64,000 nucleotides of DNA from assembly GCF_048569485.1 (NCBI RefSeq), contig NC_134356.1, positions 94,431,604 through 94,495,603 on the forward strand, given 5' to 3'. The DNA is from Anomaloglossus baeobatrachus (taxonomy: Eukaryota > Chordata > Amphibia > Anura > Aromobatidae). Made by a program: the position numbers and the translations under genes. Shown piece by piece: positions 55,083 to 64,000 of the stretch (its first letter is position 1; each line of letters begins with the position of its first letter). A model generated the notes under the pieces. That model had not been told where the DNA came from. It saw only the letters and a program-made list of their open reading frames with translations, and searched no databases.

Positions 55083-57978
55083 AACACATAACCTCATGCT
55101 GCCTGCTCAAAATGAAAATAAAGGCCTGCAACAGGTACAGTATTATGGCCCCATACACATTAGATAAAAGTTGCCAAAACCTATTTTAGGGAAATTGGCC
55201 GGCCATCTAATTTATATGTGACCTCCTGACTTTTCCAATACAGATATTGGGCAAGTAAAGGATCAGACCTTTAGAAAATTAAAGGCTGAGCTGCTGCCAG
55301 ACATCTCTGGTGGTCTATAACTCATGGGAACAAAGACGTAGAATTCCACATAACTTCTCCAGGTTTCCAGCCAATCTGTTGGGTAGAATTGAAAGTCCCC
55401 ATACTGATTCAGATTTGGCCAACGTTAATTTACATTGTAAAATCCTTACGAGGGTATATAACATATACATTATCGTCTTGGAATATTTTTAATTCAAGAA
55501 CCGTAGTTCCAATTTGGTCCTAACATACACTAGAGGCAGTCACATATGAGCTAAACCTTTAGTTTGTGAAATACTTGAGCAAGTAACAAGAGGCACATCT
55601 GGAACCTTCAGGATTAATGAGATTAGCATCTTTGGCCCACTTCTTTATGAACAGAATAGTCCCCTTTGTGACGACACATCATGTTGTCAGCCAGTTGTTC
55701 TTTAAAGAAATTCTTAGAATGTTTGTTTCCTGTATTGACCAGGCAAGTAACACTACGAGCATAAAGCGGTGGATTGTGGATATATCTTAACCATTGTTTA
55801 ACTGAAGCACACGGAAGCAAGAACAATTAAATGCAGCATATTACTTATTGGTTTGGAATCTATACTAGTAACTGTATCTATAAACTACCAAGCATGTAAA
55901 GTTCAACTAGTCCTACACTGTATTTAACATTGTTTTAACACACATGCCCTTCATTGGCTCCATCACCAATGAAGACAGGAGCTTCATGGAGCTTTCCAAC
56001 CTTGGTGAATTCTGTGAGTCATTAACAGTCACTTAAATTTGTCGCGATCCTGCATGTTTAGTTGACTTCTTACATAACAATGTCAGTGTAAAGGGTATAA
56101 CTCATGTTATACTGATCCGAAGCATTGGCTGGTTTATTAGGTTAGTATATCTGTAGATAAGAATTGTGGAGATGACATATTTGACAAGGGGGCAGATGTG
56201 ACCCCTTAAGCTGCTGGTATGGTTGCTGATAAAATAAAGCTGTGGGTGAGTTTTATGTAATCCGATAGGAGGCGCAGTCATCACAGACTTCACGTCTCCC
56301 TTATAGTAAACTTGTATCGTCGGGTGTTGTGAGCTCATATGATCCAAGTTTGCAACAACTGCTGTTTGTGTTCGAATATCCGCTTTAGATCCATATCTGT
56401 GTGATGTAATTCTTAGTCACATACAAGCATTCTTTGGCATCTGTTGAGTGAATTTTCACGATATACGGCGTATCTGGTGCATCCTTTGCTTTCGTGGAAA
56501 GCTACAGGTTTTTGGGCTGCAGAAAAGCCATGTGTTTTGCAGTTTTTGCTGTTACTGTTTATTTGACCTGTGGTTTTCCCTGAGCTCACCCTGGAGTCAC
56601 ACTAATTGAAATATATCAAATATTTTAGTGACCATTCAATGGTGGAATGAGACGATTAAGTGCATGTCTGGTTATCACTGAAAAATAAGGGTTTACTTTT
56701 TAAGGCTTAGGAGGGACTAAATAAGTCGTGTGGCAGCTGATGAGCTAATAGTCCCCATTAGACACGGACGCTGAATTTTTTGTTATGTCGCTGTAAAAAG
56801 AAACCAACAGACTGTTATATGTGTGTATGTATGTGTATATATAGTTATATATACACACATACGTGTACTGCTGACAGTCATAGATATTCTTGCTGCTCTC
56901 AAAGCTGGGGCCTCCTGACAGCAGAGTTCACCTATACATGTTAGCAAAGGCAAAAATGATATCTTCCTTCCCGCGAAGGAACAAAATCTGTATCACATAC
57001 TAAATTAATCACTAGTACTATGCAATAATAGGGTCATTTTTTTTTTTTACAACATCACTGGATTGTAGAGCACAAACTGGTTACACAAAATCCATGACTT
57101 GAATTTTTACAGATCTCTCAAAAAATTGAAGTGCAAACGAGGTAAGGACCTGAGACATGTACATCTATACATCTGAAGCCAACACAGATACAATAAGAAA
57201 CAATGTTTGAAGCTGGTAGTTGGAGCTAGCCCTGTGAAATGATCAAGAACATTTCACAATTACAACATGACCCTTAAAGTGAATGCTCATTGTAAGAAGG
57301 GTTTTCGGAATTGGAAGCGCTATATGACCTCTCAGTTTCTTGGTTTATTATGTTATAATGGTACATTAGCACAAAGGGGTCCATTTTCCATCTCAATAAA
57401 TACAGCTTTATAGCACTCGGGTAGTAATCAGTAAGGAATCTGTACAGTAAGGACTATACGTAGTCCCTCGGCTGAGTAGGACAGAGCTGTATTTGGAGCG
57501 GAGGAGCTACTCTGTTCCTTGAGTAACTAGGAAGCGCCACTAAAAGTCAGCATTGTGATGGAAGTTCAAGATGCCACAGGTTATGTACAGTGCAATACAT
57601 CATCTGCATCACGTCTTGTGAAGAGGGTTTGGGATAAAACGCCATCAGAAAAGCTGTCTAAACTGTCCCAAATCATTAAATAACTGCAAGACCTTTGCAT
57701 AATGTTCCTCAGAGATCAGTTTTAGTGAAAATGTATACTATATGCAACTGGATACACGATCATTACTCTCTTCTGATAATCTGTAGGTATTCCATAATTG
57801 AAATAGTAAGTGCATTTATAGTGTTTGTGGCGCGCCCCCTGTGCTGAACAAGAAAACCTAAAAACTGTTTTTTGTAGGGAGTGAAAAACAAAAATCTGAA
57901 AAATTAATTATCAATGGAGATGAAAGCATTCATTCTGTTTTGTTAGGCATTTCTGTGGGTTGAACCTTATCACCCTAA

Positions 57979-58279
57979 AGCCCCCCATACACATTAAACC
58001 CACGTCGGTTGAATCTACCAATACGGACGGGTTCAACTGACAGTCTCATGTGCATGGGAACCCTGGGCAATTGATTGTCGGGGAGAATATCAATCTGCAT
58101 GTTTGATCTCGACTGATCATATTATCTCCTAGAAATAAGCTGTCGAAAGACATGACTGGCAGCTGCTCTCTCATGGAACAAGCTCTTTTGTGCATGGGAG
58201 AACCGGCCAAGATGGCTGTCAGCCAAACCATCACCATATCCATCGTTCAGTTGACAGTCATCTATGTGTATGGTGGGCT
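57979..58279. mobile_element. Harbinger-like MITE, TAA duplication
   Basis: AGCCCCCCATACACAT at the left and ATGTGTATGGTGGGCT at the right are inverted repeats. TAA flanks both sides (57976-57978, 58280-58282). Length 301 bp. Inner arms TCAACTGACAGTC and GTTGACAGTCATC also pair in part. A related half copy appears at about 55152-55240. Confidence 0.7.
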
Positions 58280-59301
58280 TAACTGAACTAAATTTCTTAT
58301 GACATAGCTTTACATCATAAGAGAGATAGCTCAACAACAGGAAGAGTGTCATAGGTCACCCATTATTATTTTATGAAATTTACAGTTTTTGTAATAAAAT
58401 ACATAATAATGAATCGCGTGAGAACCCTAATACTTCGCTTCCCAGTGTAGATGGTGTATGTTCTCCCTTATGACCAAATGTGGTTCATTTAAAATATTTT
58501 GTTACAAAACGAATGCCTACATTTTCCAATCTTGGCCTAACCACAGAGGTGAAGCCTAGTATGTCCACCTGAGCAAGTAAATCCAACCAACTGTTAGAGG
58601 GCTTAACGTCAATATCTTCCAATAGCTGTTTGCATATTCCACTACCAGACGCAGCAGATGTATTGATAAGGAGAGCCATGGCTGGCTCATAGTGCTGCAC
58701 ACTTCTGCTGTTTTATGTCTGTTCATGGCCAACAAAAAAAGCCCTGGACGGAAGATAATGAGTTCATATAAACCTTTACAATAGCAAAAGTTGCCTTCCT
58801 CTACATATAATAAGTGCTTTCTTCAAATAAGCAATGTATTTGTGCTTTAAACTACTAGTAGCAATTTGCTTATTTTACTAAATGTTTCATATCATTAAAT
58901 GATAATGAGAGAAAGTCAAACTCACGAACTACTTGTGTCTTGTCATAAATGTAATGCCCATTACCGATACAGCTGTAGCCACGCCATCCTTTGATGGCCC
59001 GCCGTGGAACAAGAAGCACGGGTCCCTTGATGCACATGCTTGCATTTAACTGGGAAATGCACGTTAGCTACAAAGGGACATCTACAGTACAATTAACTAT
59101 GTCTGTGAGGCTTAAATATGACTACAGGTAGAGAAAGACAACTGTGCTGGAAAGACGTTTTACATATATGTGGGTATATGTAAAACACATTATATATACA
59201 TATGACAGACAACTCTGCTGAGGGCAAGGTAAAGTTGTACATGGCAGTCATATCAAGGTTTAGGCATCATGAAACATTTCTGTTTCTTCTCAGCTGGAAA
59301 A

Positions 59302-60167
59302 TTATGATGCCAAAATACTCATTCGGACAATGTCATCGCTTGAGGGATCGAACTGCTTAAGCTGTGTTCTTCCTTGACTTGATTCCTCCTCAGAGTCAGT
59401 CATTTCTACATCTGAGTAGTAGCCATCAGTTTCTACGTCTAAATGGGAGTTTGCTTTGGGCATTTCTTTTACTTGAAGTCCATTTGCCCTTTCAGAATTC
59501 TCACTGTGTGACCCCAAACTGGCCTTTCTGCCCTTTGGTAATCGAAATCTCACCACTGACTTTGCACAACCTAGTGAGTCAGGCACTTTAGCAAGAGAAT
59601 TAGACTCCGGTTGAACATATTTTACAGAAATATCCCCATTGTCCACTTTACTGATATCTGAAAAGTTTTGTGAGTCACTGGTCTTCGACCCAGTTGAAGG
59701 CGCAGAACCTTTCTTTACGGGTTTTTTTTCACTGTGCCCTCTTCTTTCCACTTGTACCTTGGTATATCCTTTTCCAGTTCTGTTGGGTCTGTGGCTAGAA
59801 GGCATTTTTGCCTCTTCTGTCAAGCACTTCAAATCATTCCACAGGGCAAGTTGGTCATCCTGTGTAATGGTGCCATGGCTGTTTCTGAGAGCTTTTTTCT
59901 TTCCATTTGTTCGCGTTTTGCTTTTCACCTTCCTTACAGTCTCCATGTGTTTGAGAGGAGACTTGAGTGAGTTATCCATCATGATGCTTAACAAGGTCTC
60001 TTCATCTTGTAATAGTTCTTCAGAGAGAAGACCAGAGGCATCATTCTCCCTGTGACCATTATTTAAAGACCATTGAGTCATTGTCATGTTCTCAGTGGTG
60101 ATTTGAACTGGCTGAGCCAACCAGCTGCTAAAAAATGTTCCGTCAATTGGGAATGATGATGTCAGAT
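59302..60167 (-). CDS. Terminal coding exon of unidentified host gene
   Basis: On the minus strand TTCCTCTTACAG ends at 60168. It is a strong splice acceptor, followed by 287 open codons and a stop at 59302. The exon enters in frame as LTSSFPIDGTFFSSWLAQPV; no start codon is expected, because this is a downstream exon. Visible features: an acidic leucine-rich stretch (LLSEELLQDEETLLSIM), a basic patch (KVKSKTRTNGKKKALR) that could be a nuclear signal, long serine/lysine-rich disordered sequence, the basic VVRFRLPKGRK, and an acidic tail (ETDGYYSDVEMTDSEEESS) before QFDPSSDDIVRMSILAS. Composition and codon use are gene-like and unlike the surrounding repeats. I do not recognise the protein. 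The rest of the gene should lie to the right, beyond 60168. Confidence 0.75.
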
Positions 60168-60361
60168 CTGTAAGAGGAAAAAAAGAACAAAAGACATCAA
60201 GTTATCTTATAACACTTTGAATCATAATCATTTTTTTTTTTAAAGTAAGAACACACACGAGTCGATAGAGCTTAAGGCAGTAGTGCAGCTCCGAATATTA
60301 AGCACACATTATATATTGAATAGACTATTGACGTGAGTAGGAACAGACACTAGTAAAAATT

Positions 60362-60700
60362 AGAGATGTGCGGACGTGCAAGTTCGGTTCGGTGGGTTCA
60401 GCTGAACTTTAAATTAAGTTCGGTTTGAGACTTGGACTAGACCTGAAACCCAATGAAAGTCACTAATTTGGTAGTTGTGGTCTGCTCCCACATGCAGCCA
60501 GCCATAAAATGAACACTTCCGAGGGCGGCTTGGAGAGGATTTTCCATTTATTTTTTTTGTTTGGTGCACCCTACATCCGAACACGCTGTTATTGCCCCCA
60601 GTGCGAGCCATTCAGACACTGCAAGCGGCTCGCACTCGGCTGAGTGCAGAGTGTTCTTGAGCACAGCGATGCTGGCGCAAGTGAAGTACCCGAACTTTTT
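60362..60700. mobile_element. hAT-like fragment in intron
   Basis: It starts TAGAGATGTGCGGACGTGC followed by AGTTCGGTTCGGTGGG, the same type of end as 3992-7227. The opposite end is not found; the copy fades into a poly-T run near 60697. Confidence 0.5.
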
Positions 60701-60794
60701 TTTTTTTTTTTTAAAAAGTCCAAATATTAAAACATAATAGTAGTGATTTTCAATTTCCCAGAGGGTTATTTATGTACAATAAAAAAAAATGATA

Positions 60795-61300
60795 AAGAAT
60801 TAAAGAAGTTTTCTCATGAACGAAGTTAATTTTAATCAATAGACCTTGGAATAATAATAAGTTCCACAATTTGATGTATTTAATAAAAATATTCCTGTGC
60901 TGAGATAATCCTATATATGTGTCCCTGCTTTGTACTCTGTAATGGCCGTGTCTTACTGTAGAGGGACACGGACTGATCATACCACAGCTCCAGACATTAC
61001 AGCATGGGATCGCAAATAATTCTTTGTGGTAAAACATTTAAAAAAAAACAAACAAAACACACGGTGAAATGTTTTACCTCACAAAAAGAAACCGCTATGA
61101 TCCGTGCTCTAATATCTTATACACACTTTTGCATCCTCCCTGGCACAGGATTTGTGGTATGATAAGACCATATCCCTGTACAGCCATTACACAGTACATA
61201 ACAGGGACACATTAGCACAGGGACATTTTTTATATTCATCCAAGATCTATTGATTAAAATTAACTTTAAAATTACGGTACATTTGTTTATGGGAAAACCC
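60795..61300. mobile_element. Palindromic MITE in intron
   Basis: GTTAATTTTAATCAATAGA at the left pairs with TCTATTGATTAAAATTAAC at the right. Further inside, TGTGTCCCTG pairs with CAGGGACACA. Outer ends are unclear, next to the TTAA MITE. Confidence 0.6.
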
Positions 61301-61302
61301 CC

Positions 61303-62034
61303 TTAAAGGGAACTTTTCAGGTGCAATATGCGCCCAGAAACACAAGCAGTTATGGGTGCATATTGCTAATTCCTGCCTAACCGTCCCTGTATACACTAGC
61401 ATAGATAAAGGGATCTTTAGAAAAATTATTTCTAAAGATCTTTTATAACATGCGAATGAGGCCAGCGACTAGTTGCAAGGGCATTACTTCCCTTGGCTAG
61501 TTGGCCCCCTTAGCATATAAGCATGCCCCTGTGGGCGTGCTAACATGTAAATGAATGCGCAGCGTTAGACGCATGCTCATCTCACCGCTCTCTGCTATCA
61601 CTGCGCCGGAAGCTAGATTTTGGCTCAATGCACATGATCAAAAGTCCCGGACTTCCAGTCATATGTACTATGAAGCCAGGTGTGGCTTCAAACTGGTGTA
61701 CTGCGCATGACTGGAAGTCCGGGGACGTTCTGATTGTGCGCACTGAGGAGAAAACCATCGGTGGCTGTAGAGGTGAGATCGACCATTCCTCCGACGCTGC
61801 GCATTCATTAGTATATTAGCACGCCCACAAGGGAGTGCTAACATGCTAAGGGGGCCGACTAGCCAAGGGAAGTAACGCCCTTGCGATTAGTCCCTGCGCT
61901 CATTAGCATATTATAAAGGAAGATCTCTTTATCTATGCTAGTGTATACAGGGACGGTTAGGCAGACATTAGCAATATGCACCCAGAACTGCTCGTGGTTC
62001 TAGGTGAATATTGCACCTTACAGGTTCCCTTTAA
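61303..62034. mobile_element. TTAA-target MITE in intron
   Basis: TTAAAGGGAAC at the left is mirrored by GTTCCCTTTAA at the right. The inverted arms run over 250 bases (ACTAGCATAGATAAAG with CTTTATCTATGCTAGT). It is the cleanest family member here, with both TTAA sites intact. Confidence 0.85.
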
Positions 62035-62394
62035 CTGCCATCTACAGGCTAAATCTTTTGTTGAAATATCTTACGTGGTTTCAGAAAATAACAATTACAG
62101 AATGGTAACTTTTACTTTAATGCACAGGCAGTTGTTATTTAGCCAAACATGGGAAATCTCATGACCACCTATGCTGCAGCGGAGGGTTTTGGTAGGACGC
62201 TAAGCACGCTGGGATTCCACAACCGATAAGTTTGGATCCCACTCGTGCTGAACAGTGAGGTGCTTTACAATTCAAGTTTTCATAAAGAAAATATATTCAG
62301 AGGTTGTCTGATGATTATTTAAATAAAAATGATACAGTGGGGGAAATATGTATAGAACACATCAACAATTTTCTAAGTAAATATATTTTATGTT
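62035..62394. other. No feature recognised
   Basis: AT-rich intron or intergenic DNA between the MITE and the LINE 3' end. Confidence 0.3.
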
Positions 62395-64000
62395 TAATCT
62401 TTCTTTATTAAAGTAAACAAGAGAATTTACAGGAAGAAAAAGAAAGAAGAATTTTCAAATACGTGATTACTTCATGTCAACTTACAGAGAAGAGTATAAG
62501 CCACATCCTAACTAACACCCCTTCTCTTACTATCATAAGGCACGCATATGACATGTAACCACCTTTTATAATACAGACAATCTCCTTCCAATTGAGAACT
62601 ACACCTCAAACAAAGTGAGGCTACTGCCGAAAACAAAAAAGAAAAAAGGAAAAAATTTGAAGATTTAACGAGAACTAGAGAGAAAGGAAAGTAGCAAGGG
62701 GGAAAGATAAGAAAAAGAAGAGAAGGAAAAGGGGGAGAGAAAAGCAACAGAAAGAGAGGGAGGGAAGGCATGGTAGGGATTACTTCCCCAGTACTCGGGC
62801 CGCTACATTGGACTAACGTAACACGCATCATGCGTTACCAATAAGGTTCTGAAATGGTAGAGAATCAAGAGCCAGGGTCCAGATCCTAAGAAATGTATAC
62901 ACTGAGTCATTGGTTTCTGCCGTTAGGGACTCCATCCTGTGGATGATGGCCATCTCCGCAAACCACTCCCTCACAGATGGCACCCCAGTCGATTTCCAGT
63001 ATCTCGGGATCACCATGCGTACCGCCGTAAGACAGTATCTCAGTATCTTTCTGTGATTTAAACGATCCCGGGAGAATTGAAAGCAGCGCCATCTGAGGGG
63101 AACCCACCAACTGCTCTCTGCAAATCACAGCGTATGCTTTGAACACGGACCTCCAGAAAGGTTGTATCAATGGGCAGTCCCACCAGATATGCAGCATTGT
63201 CCCCCTTTCCCTTCCGCACCTCCAGCAGTTATCTGAGACCCCGGGAAATATTGCGTGTAGAGTATCCGGGCACCTGTACCAACGGGTCAGAATCTCATAA
63301 TTTTTTTCCTGTGCTGCACAGGCGATGGAAAATTTATGAGGGAGGATAAAGGACTTTTTCCAGTCCTCCTCAGGAATGAAAGTCCCCAAATCTCTATTCC
63401 ACTTCTCGATATATTTAAGGTCTCCCATGTCCGCCTCTGTAATCAGGAAGGAGTAAACCAGAGACAAGAGATGCCCGGGAGAATCCTCCCGCAAAAACAA
63501 TTGTTCAAATTTTGTGGGCTGAGCCGCAAAAAGCCCAAGTCTGTTGTCAACCATCAAGAAGGACCTAAGTTGAAGGTATTCCAGCCAAGCCGTTGGATGC
63601 CGACCCTCTGGGAGCAAGAGGGCCGAAAATGGGGGTACTTCCAAACCGTGCAAAGTCTGGGCTATCCGTGTGTCCTCACCCCTCCTCCAACCTAAGAAAC
63701 GCTCGACTCCCATCCCTGGGGGGAACTCCGGGTTAGAGAAAAGCGGTGAGAGTGGACCAGGACCCCTTGAGAGATCCCCGCCTGCACTCAACGTCCCAGA
63801 CCCTCAGGGATGCCCTGAGAAACTCCGCCTCTCCATCTATCCGTCCCCTCCGCAGCGGTGTGATCCACGGGAGGAACCGCAGGGGCGTTTCGGACCAAAC
63901 CTGCTCCAGACTCACCCATTGTTTAGTGCTCCTATTAAATTGCCAATCCATTAGTCTCAGCAGAAGAGACGCCTTGTGGTACTTTTTAAAGTCTGGCAAC
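62395..64000 (-). mobile_element. L1/Tx1-type LINE, 3' end
   Basis: A minus-strand LINE runs off the right edge of the window. Its 3' end is at about 62395, with AATAAAG and an A-rich end on the minus strand. The 3' UTR holds a C/T-rich tract on the minus strand (62630-62770), as L1-type elements often do. ORF2 begins beyond the window. Confidence 0.7.
62907..63999 (-). pseudogene. L1-type ORF2 C-terminal part (frameshifted)
   Basis: The upstream frame (63999 to about 63780) reads PDFKKYHKASLLLRLMDWQ and WVSLEQVWSETPL, the region after the RT domain in L1/Tx1 ORF2. Near 63775 the reading moves to another frame, continuing as GDLSRGPGPLSPLFSNPEFP. Further on it shows LTRWYRCPDTLHAIFPGVSD, then the C-terminal zinc knuckle CWRCGRERGTMLHIWWDC (C-x2-C-x8-H-x4-C), the L1 hallmark, and PLIQPFWRSVFKAY. 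A one-base shift near 63775 breaks the gene. Past about 63080 the frame again departs from the family. ORF2 normally supplies endonuclease and RT for target-primed copying; neither is in the window. Confidence 0.75.

Larger units (their letters stand above)
53720..59301 (-). other. Possible long 3' UTR of minus-strand gene
   Basis: This region lies directly 3' of the coding exon at 59302-60167. It is AT-rich and carries only small MITEs. AATAAA signals on the minus strand occur at about 57344, 56134 and 53736. Whether transcription reaches the last of these is unknown. The short minus-strand frame at 58485-58700 (KQLLEDIDVKPSNSWLDLL) looks protein-like but has no convincing splice acceptor. 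Confidence 0.3.

Noticed and set aside
62508-62831. 107-codon minus-strand frame
   Set aside because: Covers the polypyrimidine 3' UTR of the LINE; composition artefact.

Overview
The window looks like intergenic or intronic DNA from a large, transposon-rich vertebrate genome, most likely an anuran amphibian. This is judged from the repeat mix: Penelope-like retroelements (PLEs), several Tc1/mariner families, TTAA-target MITEs, TAGAGATGAGC-ended hAT-like elements, a Helitron with a CTAG end, an L1/Tx1-type LINE, a V-SINE-like tail and a chromodomain-type Ty3 fossil. The species call is an inference. Only one stretch looks like a host gene: a minus-strand terminal coding exon at 59302-60167 with a clear splice acceptor. 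I could not identify the gene.

Layout. 251-3646: short-bodied LTR element fossil with two ~1.07 kb LTRs. 3992-7227: hAT-like non-autonomous element with 8-bp target duplications, holding a long CT tract and a tRNA-like sequence. 7.6-8.8 kb: LINE ORF1 scrap, an unclassified repeat and a Tc1 end. 8.9-10.3 kb: old PLE scrap invaded by a small inverted PLE pair (9480-10187), itself hit by a SINE. 10.5-10.8 kb: a repeat carrying a convincing type I hammerhead fold. 11250-15888: a TTAA MITE split by a second inverted PLE pair (11867-15532). 15.9-17.1 kb: Tc1-like remnant. 17087-24253: Ty3/gypsy fossil interrupted by a solo LTR and three MITEs. 24.2-27.0 kb: MITEs and a Tc1-like element. 27838-29378: Helitron. 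30123-42984: a 12.9 kb head-to-head pair of PLEs, with one near-complete 951-codon reverse transcriptase ORF. 43-46 kb: minisatellite and Tc1 copy 1. 48-50 kb: Tc1 copy 2. 51-53.6 kb: mariner-derived inverted repeat and nested MITEs. 53.7-60.2 kb: quieter DNA with the host exon. 61.3-62.0 kb: TTAA MITE. 62.4-64.0 kb: 3' end of an L1-type LINE.

The most striking result is a repeated architecture. Three separate PLE insertions (9480-10187, 11867-15532, 30123-42984) are each bounded by a perfect 14-bp target duplication. Each is made of two oppositely oriented copies whose 3' ends face outward and whose truncated 5' ends meet inside. Two of the three lie in the 3' arm of a near-perfect hairpin in the target. 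This suggests target-primed reverse transcription from both ends of one staggered cut by a GIY-YIG enzyme drawn to cruciform DNA, with the two cDNAs joined at microhomology. The idea is inference; the duplications, orientations and hairpins can be read directly in the sequence.
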